This document shows, one piece after another, positions 1 to 8,506 of a DNA stretch of 64,000 bases. Position numbers and translations under genes: made by a program. This DNA comes from Alopecurus myosuroides. Lineage: Eukaryota; Streptophyta; Magnoliopsida; Poales; Poaceae. Every line of letters starts with the position of its first letter. Positions within the stretch are counted from its first letter, which is position 1. The notes under the pieces are model-generated. The model did no database searches. It worked only from the letters and a program-made list of their open reading frames with translations, and was not told the DNA's origin. The stretch covers positions 54,230,081-54,294,080 of the forward strand of contig CM054061.1 in assembly GCA_028641055.1 (NCBI GenBank), read 5' to 3'.

Positions 1-430
1 AAAACTTGAATCCTTTAAAGAGTCTCATAATGAAATTGTTTCTAATGTCACTAAAGAACGTGATCTTGCCATTGCTAAATATAAAAAGTCTAAGAAGGAT
101 AAGGTTGAGTTTGGGGTTGGTCATGAGAAACTAACCTAGTGGTTTTAGAATCTCACCAAGGCTCACAAGGCCTTGGAGAGTGAACACACTATCCTCAAAG
201 AGTTACATGAACAACTTCAAAATCAACTCAATAAATGTAACACCCCTAGCACCTCTACTTCTTCTTGTGATTATACAAATATTATTGAGGAAAATGCTAG
301 GTTGAAGGATGATCTAGCAAGGCTCAAGGGAAAGAGCCCTCAAGTTGAGAAGGTTGTGGCCTCAAGCCCACAAGTGGTTGTTGCTAGATCAAAATTGAGT
401 GCTCATAGGACACAAGTGGGCAAGCAAGGT
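1..430 (+). pseudogene. Element A (Sirevirus-like Copia): gag coiled-coil fragment, left piece
   Basis: This is the middle of a Copia gag, entering from the left window edge. The translation is a charged, heptad-like coiled coil rich in Lys and Glu, followed by a Ser/Thr linker and the motif ENARLKDDLARLKGK. The same protein is encoded by element B on the minus strand near 42,840-43,250, so A and B are one family. A stop (TAG near 137) replaces a Glu of the related copy, so the frame is already broken here. The frame runs to the codons for GKQG and resumes at 46,370 with LGYVAKKKNK, because element B is inserted between. Gag forms the cytoplasmic virus-like particle. Calling this a dead fragment is secure; the exact Copia clade is inference from the long coiled coil. 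Confidence 0.85.
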
Positions 431-1593
431 TGAAAGTATAGTATGGGAACCTAGAGGGGGGTGAATAAGTGCTACGAACAATTTTAATTTTTCTTGTAGT
501 TTAGGCTTGACACAAAGGTAAATTCTCTAGATAATGCAACTAAGGTGAATTTACCTATAGGACAAGGATAACAACGATCACAATGCAAGTACAAGTAAAG
601 TGAGTAAGGGAACGAGGTAACTGATATGAAGCGCGCGAAGACATGATGTAATCCCGAGTTCCTCCTTGTTAAGGGAGTACGTCTCGTTGGAGGGGTGTGA
701 GCTCGCCACGAAGGCCTACTCAACGCCACAAAGGCCTAGTTTACCTTCCACTATTGATCCCCTTTGAGGCGGGAATCGAATCCTTTACAAACAACTTGGG
801 GCACACACCCACAATGGGGGCTCCAGACAATCTTGAATCACCAAAGAGTAGCAAGATGCCTAGGTTCTCTACAAGAGGAAACCCTAGGCTAGATCTCTCA
901 AGCTAGAGGGGGGAAATGAAGAACGGCTCGGTGAAGATGTAGATCGGGGCCTTCTCCTTCAATCCTCCAAAGATCTTCTAGTTTGGTGGGAGGCATTGGG
1001 AGTTATTGCGGATTTGGTGGGCTCTTAAATGCTATTGAATGCCAAGGGGAAGAACTAGACCTCAAAACTAGCCGTTTTGTAGGAAAAAGGTACCGGAATA
1101 TCCAGTTTTCAGATCTGCTCGAATCCGTTGACTTCAACCGAAATATCCGGTTGCCTTTGAATAATCCGGTACAAATAATCCAGCTCATCTCTGTCCAGCG
1201 CAGGCAACCGAACCGGATATTTCGGCTCCTCCGGAATAATCCGGTACAAATAATCCGGCTCATTTCTGTCAGTTTTATCTTCAGTCCTTAGCCGTTTTCG
1301 AGCAAAATCTCCACAACTAGAATATCCGTTCTGAGATGAATAATCCGGTACCAAAAATCCGGCTCATCTCTGTTTCGAAAATGGACCAAAACTATCCTAA
1401 CCGAAATATCCGGTTGCCCAGAATAATCCGGTTGGCTTTTGTCCCAAATCTCTTAGGCCTATCTTCACCGATCTTTTCTGTGATCGATGCCGATGTTAAG
1501 TATAACACCTGCACACTAAACACCTCGATAAATAATGTACTTAGTATTGTTAACTAACACACAAAACACCGGGAAAAACAAAATGCACTTTCA
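431..1593 (-). repeat. Element B 3' LTR (1,163 bp)
   Basis: It begins TGAAAGTATAG and ends TGCACTTTCA, and matches 45,095-46,364 over its length. It is about 107 bp shorter than the partner because three segments are missing. One missing segment (between about 1,063 and 1,066) holds the TATA-like box that the other LTR has at 45,792-45,799. The region 1,090-1,440 carries several CCGGAATATCCGG-type palindromes. Confidence 0.93.
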
Positions 1594-1611
1594 ATCTCCC
1601 CCTTTTTTGTG
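1594..1611 (-). promoter_or_regulatory. Polypurine tract of element B, with two upstream copies
   Basis: On the minus strand this reads as A-rich then AAAAAAGGGGGAGAT, directly abutting the 3' LTR. That is the expected plus-strand priming site. Similar tracts occur at about 1,678-1,690 and 2,093-2,108, the latter reading GCCAAAAGGGGAGAAG on the minus strand. Multiple polypurine tracts are a described Sirevirus trait. Confidence 0.85.
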
Positions 1612-2160
1612 TTAGATGACAATACTAAGATTTGCAATAGAACCTTGACGAGAACATGTTTGAAACAAAATGGAAATGTCTCCCCCTATCTATATGCACA
1701 TCTTTTGTTTGGATCAAATGCAAAAAGTGCAATAATATAGGAGAGCAATTTCCAACAAGTAGCAAACATGCCAAAGTAACAATATCACAAATATGTTGAC
1801 AATAAGAGAGAAATATATACCTTGTGCGTAGAGATGATAACTAGAATATCCAAGCACAACAATAGATAATATCCTCAACATATAAGATAGATAATCCAGA
1901 TGACCACTAACATATAGATAATACATGATAACCAATAACGTAGTCTCACAACACAATAGCACATAGTTTTAAACGAGACAATAAAACGAACAAGGTTCAC
2001 GAAAAGAAGACTAAATGGGCACAAGCTCTCACGAAATGGTAAAAGCATATGCTTGTGCCTGAACCCATGCAAATCCCGTAATCTAGACGCTACTTCTCCC
2101 CTTTTGGCATCGAGACACCAAAAAGGAGAGAAACAACTGAGCTAACGTCCCAACAAAGGT
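1612..2160 (-). other. Element B 3' noncoding region
   Basis: AT-rich sequence between the extra ORF and the terminal polypurine tract. Apart from the two additional purine tracts I see no coding or RNA feature. Confidence 0.6.
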
Positions 2161-3625
2161 CTAAGCATCCGAATGCTCAGACAACTCTCCTGCAGAAGCG
2201 TCAGACTCTCCCTGCACCTCCTCCTCCAGATCATCGTCAGTCTCCTCATCCTCCTCATCATCCTCATCATTAGCAGCAGGAGCCCTGGACGAAGCAGAAG
2301 TGGTACGGAGAGCCTCCTCAATGCGCTCCCAAGGAGTGCGATCATCAGCAGACCACTGAGTATAAGACTGAAGAACAAGTGGATCCGGCACAACACCAGT
2401 AGCACCACTCACGTGGTGAAGAATCTGACTCTGGGTACTGGACATAGCAGTGTCTCTACAGTAGGCCTTGTACTGCTCCTTATGAATGTCCACCTTCATG
2501 CACAACACATTGCGCTGAAACCAGGAGAGCTTCCTGACATTGCGCAGAGTGGTGGAAGAAGGCTGAGCACTAGAATAGACCACACCCCCCATAGAGGTAC
2601 CACCCTCAGATGGAGGAACAAGAGCAGTAGGTACGACCTTCTTCCTCTTGATGTACAGCTTCTTGACCTTGTGAGGCACCATGGGTAACTTAGAGAAAAC
2701 CCTCTTCATCACATCCTTGATCAGCATCATGATATAAGGTCCATAGGGAATGGTGTTCCCACCAATCATAGCATTGTACAACTCATGATAGATAATGTCC
2801 ATGACATCCACAGTATAAGAGTTTGAAGGATCTTGAACCTCAATGCACTGCTTTGCCAACATAAGAAGATTGCACAAAGGACTGGTGAGAGCATCATTGT
2901 TACCTCCACTCGGCATCAAGAAGGACCTGAAGATACGCACGAGCTGATCATAGAGAGGAAGAAGTCCCTCCAGCTTCCCAACATTAAACCCTAGAGCATA
3001 CAACTCTGCCATGTACCTCTCCCTCCGAGGTCTCTCCACCTCATGCACACGGTGACCAGCAGGAGGGTGAGTGTTGTAACAGTATCCAAGTAGACGAGCC
3101 AGTCTGTGAAATTAAAGGAATCTCACATGGAGTGGTCTGGGTCATCCACTTAAGGATGCAAATAGAGTCCGAGCTGAACGCTAAAGTGGACATGAACTGA
3201 GTGAGGAGCTTGATGTTGTACGGGCATTGGTTCTCCATCAGCTTCACAAGACCGAATCTCTCAACAATACTGGCTACATTTGCAAACTCTTCCTTATTCT
3301 TCATCACATGAAACTCAAACGGATGCATCTCACGGATAGGGAACCTGAAGTCATAGTAGATATCTGCATAGATGTAAGACTGCTCCAGACACCAGAAACG
3401 AGCATCGTCACAAGAACCGTTCCGTGGAGTGAGGTACCAATCCTTCTGCCTCATTAGAGTGTAATCCGGAACACTAATATCAGTCCTATAGTTGGGCCAA
3501 GCATCTTTCTTCTTCTTGGGCTTAGAGGAGACAACTTTCTTGTGAGTAGCCTTCCGGGGTGGACGAGAATCACCGGGATCCTCATTGCTTGTCTCCTTGT
3601 ACGAGGGGCGCTTGCGAGTACTCAT
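2161..3625 (-). pseudogene. Element B extra ORF downstream of pol (Sirevirus env-like position), one frameshift
   Basis: Read from 3,625 down to 2,161. The first segment starts MSTRKRPSYKE with a Lys/Arg-rich N terminus that could be a nuclear or nucleic-acid-binding signal. Then come Trp/Tyr-rich blocks and a helical region (MHPFEFHVMKNKEEF). Near 3,105-3,115 the frame shifts by one base; the second segment continues through YMAELYALGFNVGKLEGLL and ends in a polyacidic tail (DEDDEEDEETDDDLEEE). I see no signal peptide or obvious membrane anchor, so an envelope role is doubtful even though ORFs in this position are called env-like in Sireviruses. A splice-acceptor-like CACAG lies about 20 bases before the first ATG, which fits expression from a spliced subgenomic RNA. 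Only the single frameshift breaks it, while pol has many lesions. Function unknown. Confidence 0.6.
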
Positions 3626-4388
3626 CTTCTCAACACGAGAGCCACCTGTGAACGAGACAATAGATAGGAAGCAATGGGGATGAGTGCACATATGTCAAGA
3701 AATGGAGGAAACATACATAAAAACAATAGAAAATATTCCAAGTATTAATCTAATAAGAATTCTAGCAAGTATCAAACTTGGGATGTTCTCAAACGGTACT
3801 GCACTCAGCCGTATATTCCTGTACAGAACTGAACCGGATATTCCGGTTCAAACTTGGAACAGATATTCCGGTAGTGCGAAAACAGCACAAAATTGATTCT
3901 TATCTAGATTTCAAAACTAGATCGGTGACTAGTGGATCTAAAATATTGTATCTAGCATGCATAGGGTACCCTAGGGAGCAATTTCTACCAAGCATTATCA
4001 ACAAAAACACAAGTCCATGGAGTGGTATGGTTATGGCACCAAGATTCAGCGAGATTGAACTTTACCGGCGTCCATGGATGAAGATACTTGGATGGAAACG
4101 CTCCCGAGGACGAGGGGAACAAGATCTGGGCAATAGCTCAAAGATCCCGCGGAGGAAACGGCGCGGGAGGCCAAGATTCAGTGTGGCGCCGTGTGGGGTG
4201 GAGGAGAGGAGTTGGGGAAGAAAGGGCACAAACTGCTCCTTCCCCGTGCTTGTCCAGATTAAGTGATGTTCGCCGACCCGGATATTCCGGTTCAAGTTTG
4301 AACTGGATATTCCGGTCTAGAAATGGACCGGAAATTCCGGTTGCCTACTGTTTTGAAATTTCCTCGTTTCAATGGAATGACACATGTG
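3626..4388 (-). other. Element B spacer between pol and extra ORF, left part
   Basis: Noncoding. It continues at 13,123-13,600 once element C and one TSD copy are removed. It holds at least four CGGATATTCCGG-type palindromic motifs (about 3,834, 3,858, 4,279 and 4,307), two of them arranged around an inverted TTCAA/TTGAA core. ATGTG at 4,384-4,388 is the left TSD of element C. Confidence 0.7.
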
Positions 4389-6064
4389 TGATGCATGTAA
4401 AATGCATACATGAACTTTGAATGTTATTACTTGTTTTTCCTACATATTAGCAACTTATATTCATGTTTTATAATGATTTGGGGGATTTTCTGAACAATCC
4501 CCCTTCTTTTGGTTCTAACCCTGTTTTTCCAGAAAACGTACTTTTTAGTGTTTCAGACTTTTCGGGAGCTTCGGGACTCCAAAAAGGGCAAGGCCAAAGA
4601 GCACGGTTCAGAATTTTCGAGACGAAGACCATGGGCCAAAGTAGAGGGCCAAAAGTCCAGGTGGAAAAGAGGACCCTCCACGCGGCCAGATTCCTTGGCC
4701 GCGTGTGGGGCCCCCTTTTTGCCCCCGTGGCTCCGATGCCGTCGATCTTTCTTCTCCTGAGTGTCTCGTGACCTAAAAACGACTATATAAAGGGTCCCCT
4801 GGCCTTTTCGAGAAGGAGGCGGCGCCGAGAGACGAAACCATGAAACAGAGAGACAGAAGGCTGGCGCTGGAGAAGATCGGAGGGGGGAAACGCCGCCGGG
4901 ATCACCCCCGGAGGGCTCCACCCCCCTCCGGCGTGTTCATCATCAACTTATACAGCAAGATCAGCTCCATCTCTCCACGGTAATCTCTTGGCAAACACGA
5001 TGTATGATGCAATACTATATTCCCTTGATGTATTGTGTCTCCCCGTCTATGTTTGAGTAGTGAATTGTTCTTGGCAATGGTGAAATAGTTTGTTGATTGG
5101 TTGCATACAAGTTTGTTATCTTCTATGATTGTCTTTATGTACAATATATGAGTGCACGCATATGTTGGGGAATGCATGTAAGGTGATCACCGGTAGCATA
5201 ATGGAGTGGTGGTGACTTGGGAGTGACAGTAACCTGAGACCGAGCCACAAAGTTAAGTTATTGGGGGATATATATATGGGACCTTAGAACGTGAGGCTAT
5301 GGTTGGACTTTATGTCTTAATCAATCTTGCGCAGTCATTTACTTGGCCACATGATCCATCATAAGGGGTTGTAGATCATTTACTTGACTATACCTATTCA
5401 TGCCTCCTTCCTAGAAGAAACAACTAAGACTAAAACATGTGCTTCACTAATTGTGACAACCACACGAACGAAACACCTGTTGCTAGAACACTTGCTCCCT
5501 TTAGATACTTGAGATATTTGCTGCTTGCTACTTGTGAAACTTGCTTAGACACTTTCTTTAGAAACTTGCTCTAGGATTACTTGCATTTTAAACTTGCTTC
5601 ACTAGTTACTAGACAAACCACACTCCACGTCGCTTGCTTTTAATTAGTTAGGGCATCTCCAGCCGTCCCCCCAGAGCCCCCCCAGGGGGCTTTTTTCGCG
5701 GCGGAAGCGGCGAATAGCGCCGCTTCTTCACCACTCCCCCCAGAGGCCCAAATAGCGTCGTTTCAGCGCTATTTAGCGCCGCGGCACCCAGGCCAAACCC
5801 AGCCCGCTGGGTTCGGCCTGGGGGGGCGAAACTGCGCGGTCGCGCGCGTGGGCCAGCTCGGTCAGCGACGCGACGAGAAAGCGCGGGAACAGAACTGCCC
5901 CCGTGATTGTCTTCTCGGCTGCCGCGCGGTCAAAGGCTGCCGCCGTTTATGGCGTGGCGGCCGCCCAGTGCATGCGCCCCGCCCAAAGGCTGCCGGCGTA
6001 ATGGCGTGGCGGGCGGCAGCGAGGGGACGCGCGCACGCAGTAAATGCCCGGCCGCTCGCCACGC

Positions 6065-6070
6065 TATAAA
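6065..6070 (+). promoter_or_regulatory. TATA box of the element H gene
   Basis: TATAAA follows GCCACGC and precedes a C tract and a CT-rich leader (TCTTCTTCCTCTCGACG). It lies about 110 bases before the ATG, a normal plant promoter-to-start distance. Confidence 0.6.
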
Positions 6071-6175
6071 CCCCCCCCCCCCCCGCCGCGCGCCGCGCCC
6101 CACCATTCTTCCACTGACGAGCTCCTCCCCTCTTCTTCCTCTCGACGCTCTCCTCCCCTCTTCTCTCCACGAAAA

Positions 6176-7285
6176 ATGGCCGGCGGCAAGGACGGGGCTG
6201 CGGCCAACGGGTTCCCGCGCCATAACCTGCGCCGGAGCGAGGCGATGGCGCTCTACCGCGCGGGCTACCCATGCCCGCCGGACACGCGCCTCCCTAGCTC
6301 CGCCGCGGGGGCGAGCCGCTGGGCGCTCAACGCCGGCGGTGTCCCCGTGCCTCCCCTCCCCTCTTCTGACCCAGAGTTCCGGCGCGCCATCCGCGAGATG
6401 CGCGACGGCATGCAGCACCCCGCGAACTACCCGCTGGCCGGCGTGGACGAGTTCTGGTGGGGGCAGCTCACGGCGCGCCGCGATCGGGAGCTCGACTCCG
6501 AGAACGACAACGGGCCGGTGGACGGGCGCTTCAACGCCAACGGGCGGCGCCGCTGGTGGAGCGCCCCCAACAGGACCTTGGAGGAGGTCCTCGACCACAT
6601 CCACGGCGGCAACCAGCCGCGCCTGGAGATGCCGCCGCTACAGGCCCAGCCGTGGGTGGCACGGCGGACCGGCGCCTCTTCCTCGTCCGCGACGTCCAGC
6701 TCCTCCGCCGGACAGTCCTTGTCCACCTCCCCCCCCTTTCTGAACGCCGGCGCGCCCGCCCGCAGGCGCAGCGGCGGCGCGCTCCGCCTCGGCGAGCCAC
6801 GCTTCGAACGCGTGGTTCGCCCGAAGACGGAGGACGGCGGCGACGACGACGAAGCCGAGTGGCCCGACCAGAAGGTCGTGGAGCAGCTGTCGCTGGACAC
6901 GCTGCAGCCACTCGACGACGACACCGCCACTCGGTGGAGCCTGCGGGACACCACCGAGGCGGAGCTCGAGCTCCAGCGCCGCCTGCTGGCGGAAGCCGAG
7001 CAGCGCAAGGCGGCGCGCGAACGTGAGGCCGCCGCCAACGCGGCCCGCCTCCGCGTCCCTCCCCCGCCGCCGCAGAAGGAGAACGAGTACATCATCCTTG
7101 ACCCGGACTCCCACGACGAGGGCATGATCCAGCAAGCCCTCGAGGCGAGCAGGTGGGACTGCGGCGGCGGCGACGAGGGACAGGGGCCGAGCAAGCGCCC
7201 CGGCGACGGCCCCGGCGACGACGACGACGACGGCGGCGGCGATTACAGACAGGCTATCGCCGCCAGCCTCGGCCTAAAGTTTTAG
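6176..7285 (+). CDS. Uncharacterised transposon-borne protein (369 aa) with two UIM-like motifs
   Basis: The chosen start, GAAAAATGGCC, has a good context, a TATA box upstream and an AATAAA signal downstream. The frame stays open further upstream, but that part is proline-rich leader. Visible parts: a basic N terminus; a block with SRWALNAGGVPVPPLP at about 40-60; RRRWWSAPNRTLEEVLDHI at about 124-142; a Ser-rich linker; a charged helix (ELELQRRLLAEAEQRKAAR) at about 263-283; and acidic C-terminal stretches. Residues 314-328 (DEGMIQQALEASRWD) and 356-366 (DYRQAIAASLG) fit the ubiquitin-interacting-motif pattern of hydrophobic-x-x-Ala-x-x-x-Ser after acidic residues. No catalytic or DDE motif is seen. 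Proteins of this general layout are, from memory, common in Triticeae transposons but of unknown function. It could also be a captured host sequence. The frame is intact with strong GC codon bias. Confidence 0.7.
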   Translation: MAGGKDGAAANGFPRHNLRRSEAMALYRAGYPCPPDTRLPSSAAGASRWALNAGGVPVPPLPSSDPEFRRAIREMRDGMQHPANYPLAGVDEFWWGQLTARRDRELDSENDNGPVDGRFNANGRRRWWSAPNRTLEEVLDHIHGGNQPRLEMPPLQAQPWVARRTGASSSSATSSSSAGQSLSTSPPFLNAGAPARRRSGGALRLGEPRFERVVRPKTEDGGDDDEAEWPDQKVVEQLSLDTLQPLDDDTATRWSLRDTTEAELELQRRLLAEAEQRKAAREREAAANAARLRVPPPPPQKENEYIILDPDSHDEGMIQQALEASRWDCGGGDEGQGPSKRPGDGPGDDDDDGGGDYRQAIAASLGLKF

Positions 7286-7356
7286 TTTAATTTCTAGTTT
7301 AAATTTTTCGTTCTAGCTTAAATTCGCGCCGAATATGTACGCACTTTGCAAATTTC

Positions 7357-7362
7357 AATAAA
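7357..7362 (+). terminator. Polyadenylation signal of the element H gene
   Basis: AATAAA lies 72 bases after the stop codon, in an AT-rich 3' leader inside an otherwise GC-rich element. Confidence 0.5.
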
Positions 7363-7688
7363 AATCGACTAGTTTTCAAATTGCGTTTGTTTTGGGCCGA
7401 TTCTTGGGCTCGGGGAGCGACTGGGAACGATGCCCCCCAGGTTCCAAAATAGCGCCGCGGCGGCCCCAAAACGGCGGCGTTGTGGGCCCTGGGGGGCGCA
7501 ACGACTGGAGATGCCCTTAGTTCCTTTTATTCAAACTTATTGCTTTGCATAAACAACCATATAAGAGGGTTATAGGGATTTAGAGAATAGATAGCTTACC
7601 TTCATCTCCTCGTGGGTTCGACACTCAAATACTTATCGAAAGGTACTACAATTGATCTCCTGCACTTGGGAGTCATCAAGCACTTTTC

Positions 7689-7706
7689 TGGCGCCGTTGC
7701 CGGGGA
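7689..7706 (+). promoter_or_regulatory. Primer binding site of element C
   Basis: TGGCGCCGTTGCCGGGGA is the Athila-group primer site. It is offset 10 bases from the LTR end, which is wider than the usual 0-3 bases but common in this group. Confidence 0.85.
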
Positions 7707-7774
7707 GCGTTGTGCTAAGCTTTTATTCTTGTTTGCATTGCATACTAACATATAAACCTAAAACACACAAAAAA

Positions 7775-8506
7775 ATGGAAAACAACCAAACAATTCTAGA
7801 ACTGTATAATATATACCTTGAATTAGGACATGAAGTGTTTGAGGAGAAATTGAAAAATTATTTGCACAACAATCATATTTGTGGTAGTACTAATTCTTTG
7901 AACACCTTTATTGCTAAGGAAAACCTTGAGCTTGGGGAAGTTTGTCTTGATGAATATGATATTTTTAGTCCCCCTACTATTGAGGATAAAAATGATATAC
8001 TTGCTGATTCTATGGAAAGTTTTAAGCCTGGGGAAGTTGGTTTTGATGAGCATGATATTTCTAGTTCCCCAAGCTTGGAGGAGAAAATTCGCTTTGATGA
8101 TACTATGCCTCCTATATATCATGATTGCAATGAAAATCATGAATATTTAACTCCCACTATCACTAATGAGGATTTTATTTATGTGGAGAGTAGTGATTCT
8201 TTTATGCATGTGGCTCATGATAAGAATGTTTTATGTGATATTCATATTGTTGAATCTATTCATGATGCTACTGAAAATTATTATGAGAGAGGGAAACATG
8301 GTTACACATATTTCAACAATATTAAGTTTCCCCTCTTTATGCTGAAAGTATTGAAGTTGCACTTGATCTACCTTTCTATGCTTGCTATTATGTGCTTCTT
8401 TTATTTGTTTCATTACAAAATGCCAATGCATAGGAAAGGGGTTAGACTTAAAAATAAATTGTTTAATATTTTTTGGTGTGTTCCTTATGCTTTAATTTCC
8501 TATTAG
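7775..8506 (+). CDS. Athila-like non-autonomous element ORF (243 aa) with C-terminal hydrophobic segment
   Basis: The start AAAAAATGGAAAAC is the first ATG after a short A-rich leader downstream of the primer site. The protein is acidic and AT-biased. It contains an imperfect internal repeat of about 38 residues (LELGEVCLDEYDIFSPP and KPGEVGFDEHDISSSP). Near residues 190-215 there is a hydrophobic stretch (FPLFMLKVLKLHLIYLSML and AIMCFFYLF) that could be a membrane segment, followed by a basic tail. It has no zinc knuckle, protease, RT or integrase, so it is not an ordinary Gag-Pol. Similar ORFs occupy the gag position of large non-autonomous Athila-like families in wheat-group genomes (recalled, not searched). 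The intact frame suggests recent or selected coding. Function unknown. Confidence 0.65.
   Translation: MENNQTILELYNIYLELGHEVFEEKLKNYLHNNHICGSTNSLNTFIAKENLELGEVCLDEYDIFSPPTIEDKNDILADSMESFKPGEVGFDEHDISSSPSLEEKIRFDDTMPPIYHDCNENHEYLTPTITNEDFIYVESSDSFMHVAHDKNVLCDIHIVESIHDATENYYERGKHGYTYFNNIKFPLFMLKVLKLHLIYLSMLAIMCFFYLFHYKMPMHRKGVRLKNKLFNIFWCVPYALISY

Larger units (their letters stand above)
5651..7516 (+). mobile_element. Element H: PIF/Harbinger-type TIR element carrying one gene
   Basis: It interrupts the element C LTR exactly at TTA, which is duplicated at 5,648-5,650 and 7,517-7,519; the other LTR reads straight through this site. The ends are inverted repeats beginning GGGCATCTCCAG, followed by imperfect GC-rich repeats. 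AATAGCGCCGC-like motifs recur near both ends. A 3-bp TTA duplication with GG-starting TIRs is the PIF/Harbinger signature. No DDE transposase is present, so the element is non-autonomous. It is very GC-rich against AT-rich surroundings. Confidence 0.85.
4389..7678 (+). repeat. Element C 5' LTR, enlarged by DNA element H
   Basis: Same sequence as 11,697-13,122 except for the insertion at 5,651-7,516. Without it the LTR is about 1.42 kb. A CTATATAAAGGG TATA box lies near 4,784. The end AGTCATCA is followed 10 bases later by the primer binding site. Confidence 0.92.

Noticed and set aside
4062..4295. Small ORFs on both strands at 3,778-4,420
   Set aside because: They lie in the noncoding spacer of B with palindromic repeats; frames are unrelated to any domain.
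6067..6082. Poly-C run as a regulatory element
   Set aside because: A short homopolymer next to the TATA box could be slippage or sequencing error; nothing supports a function.
5907..6743. 278-codon plus-strand frame and several minus-strand frames across element H
   Set aside because: GC-rich DNA leaves all frames open. Low-complexity Arg/Pro/Ala products; the 6,176-7,285 frame has TATA, start context and poly(A) signal.
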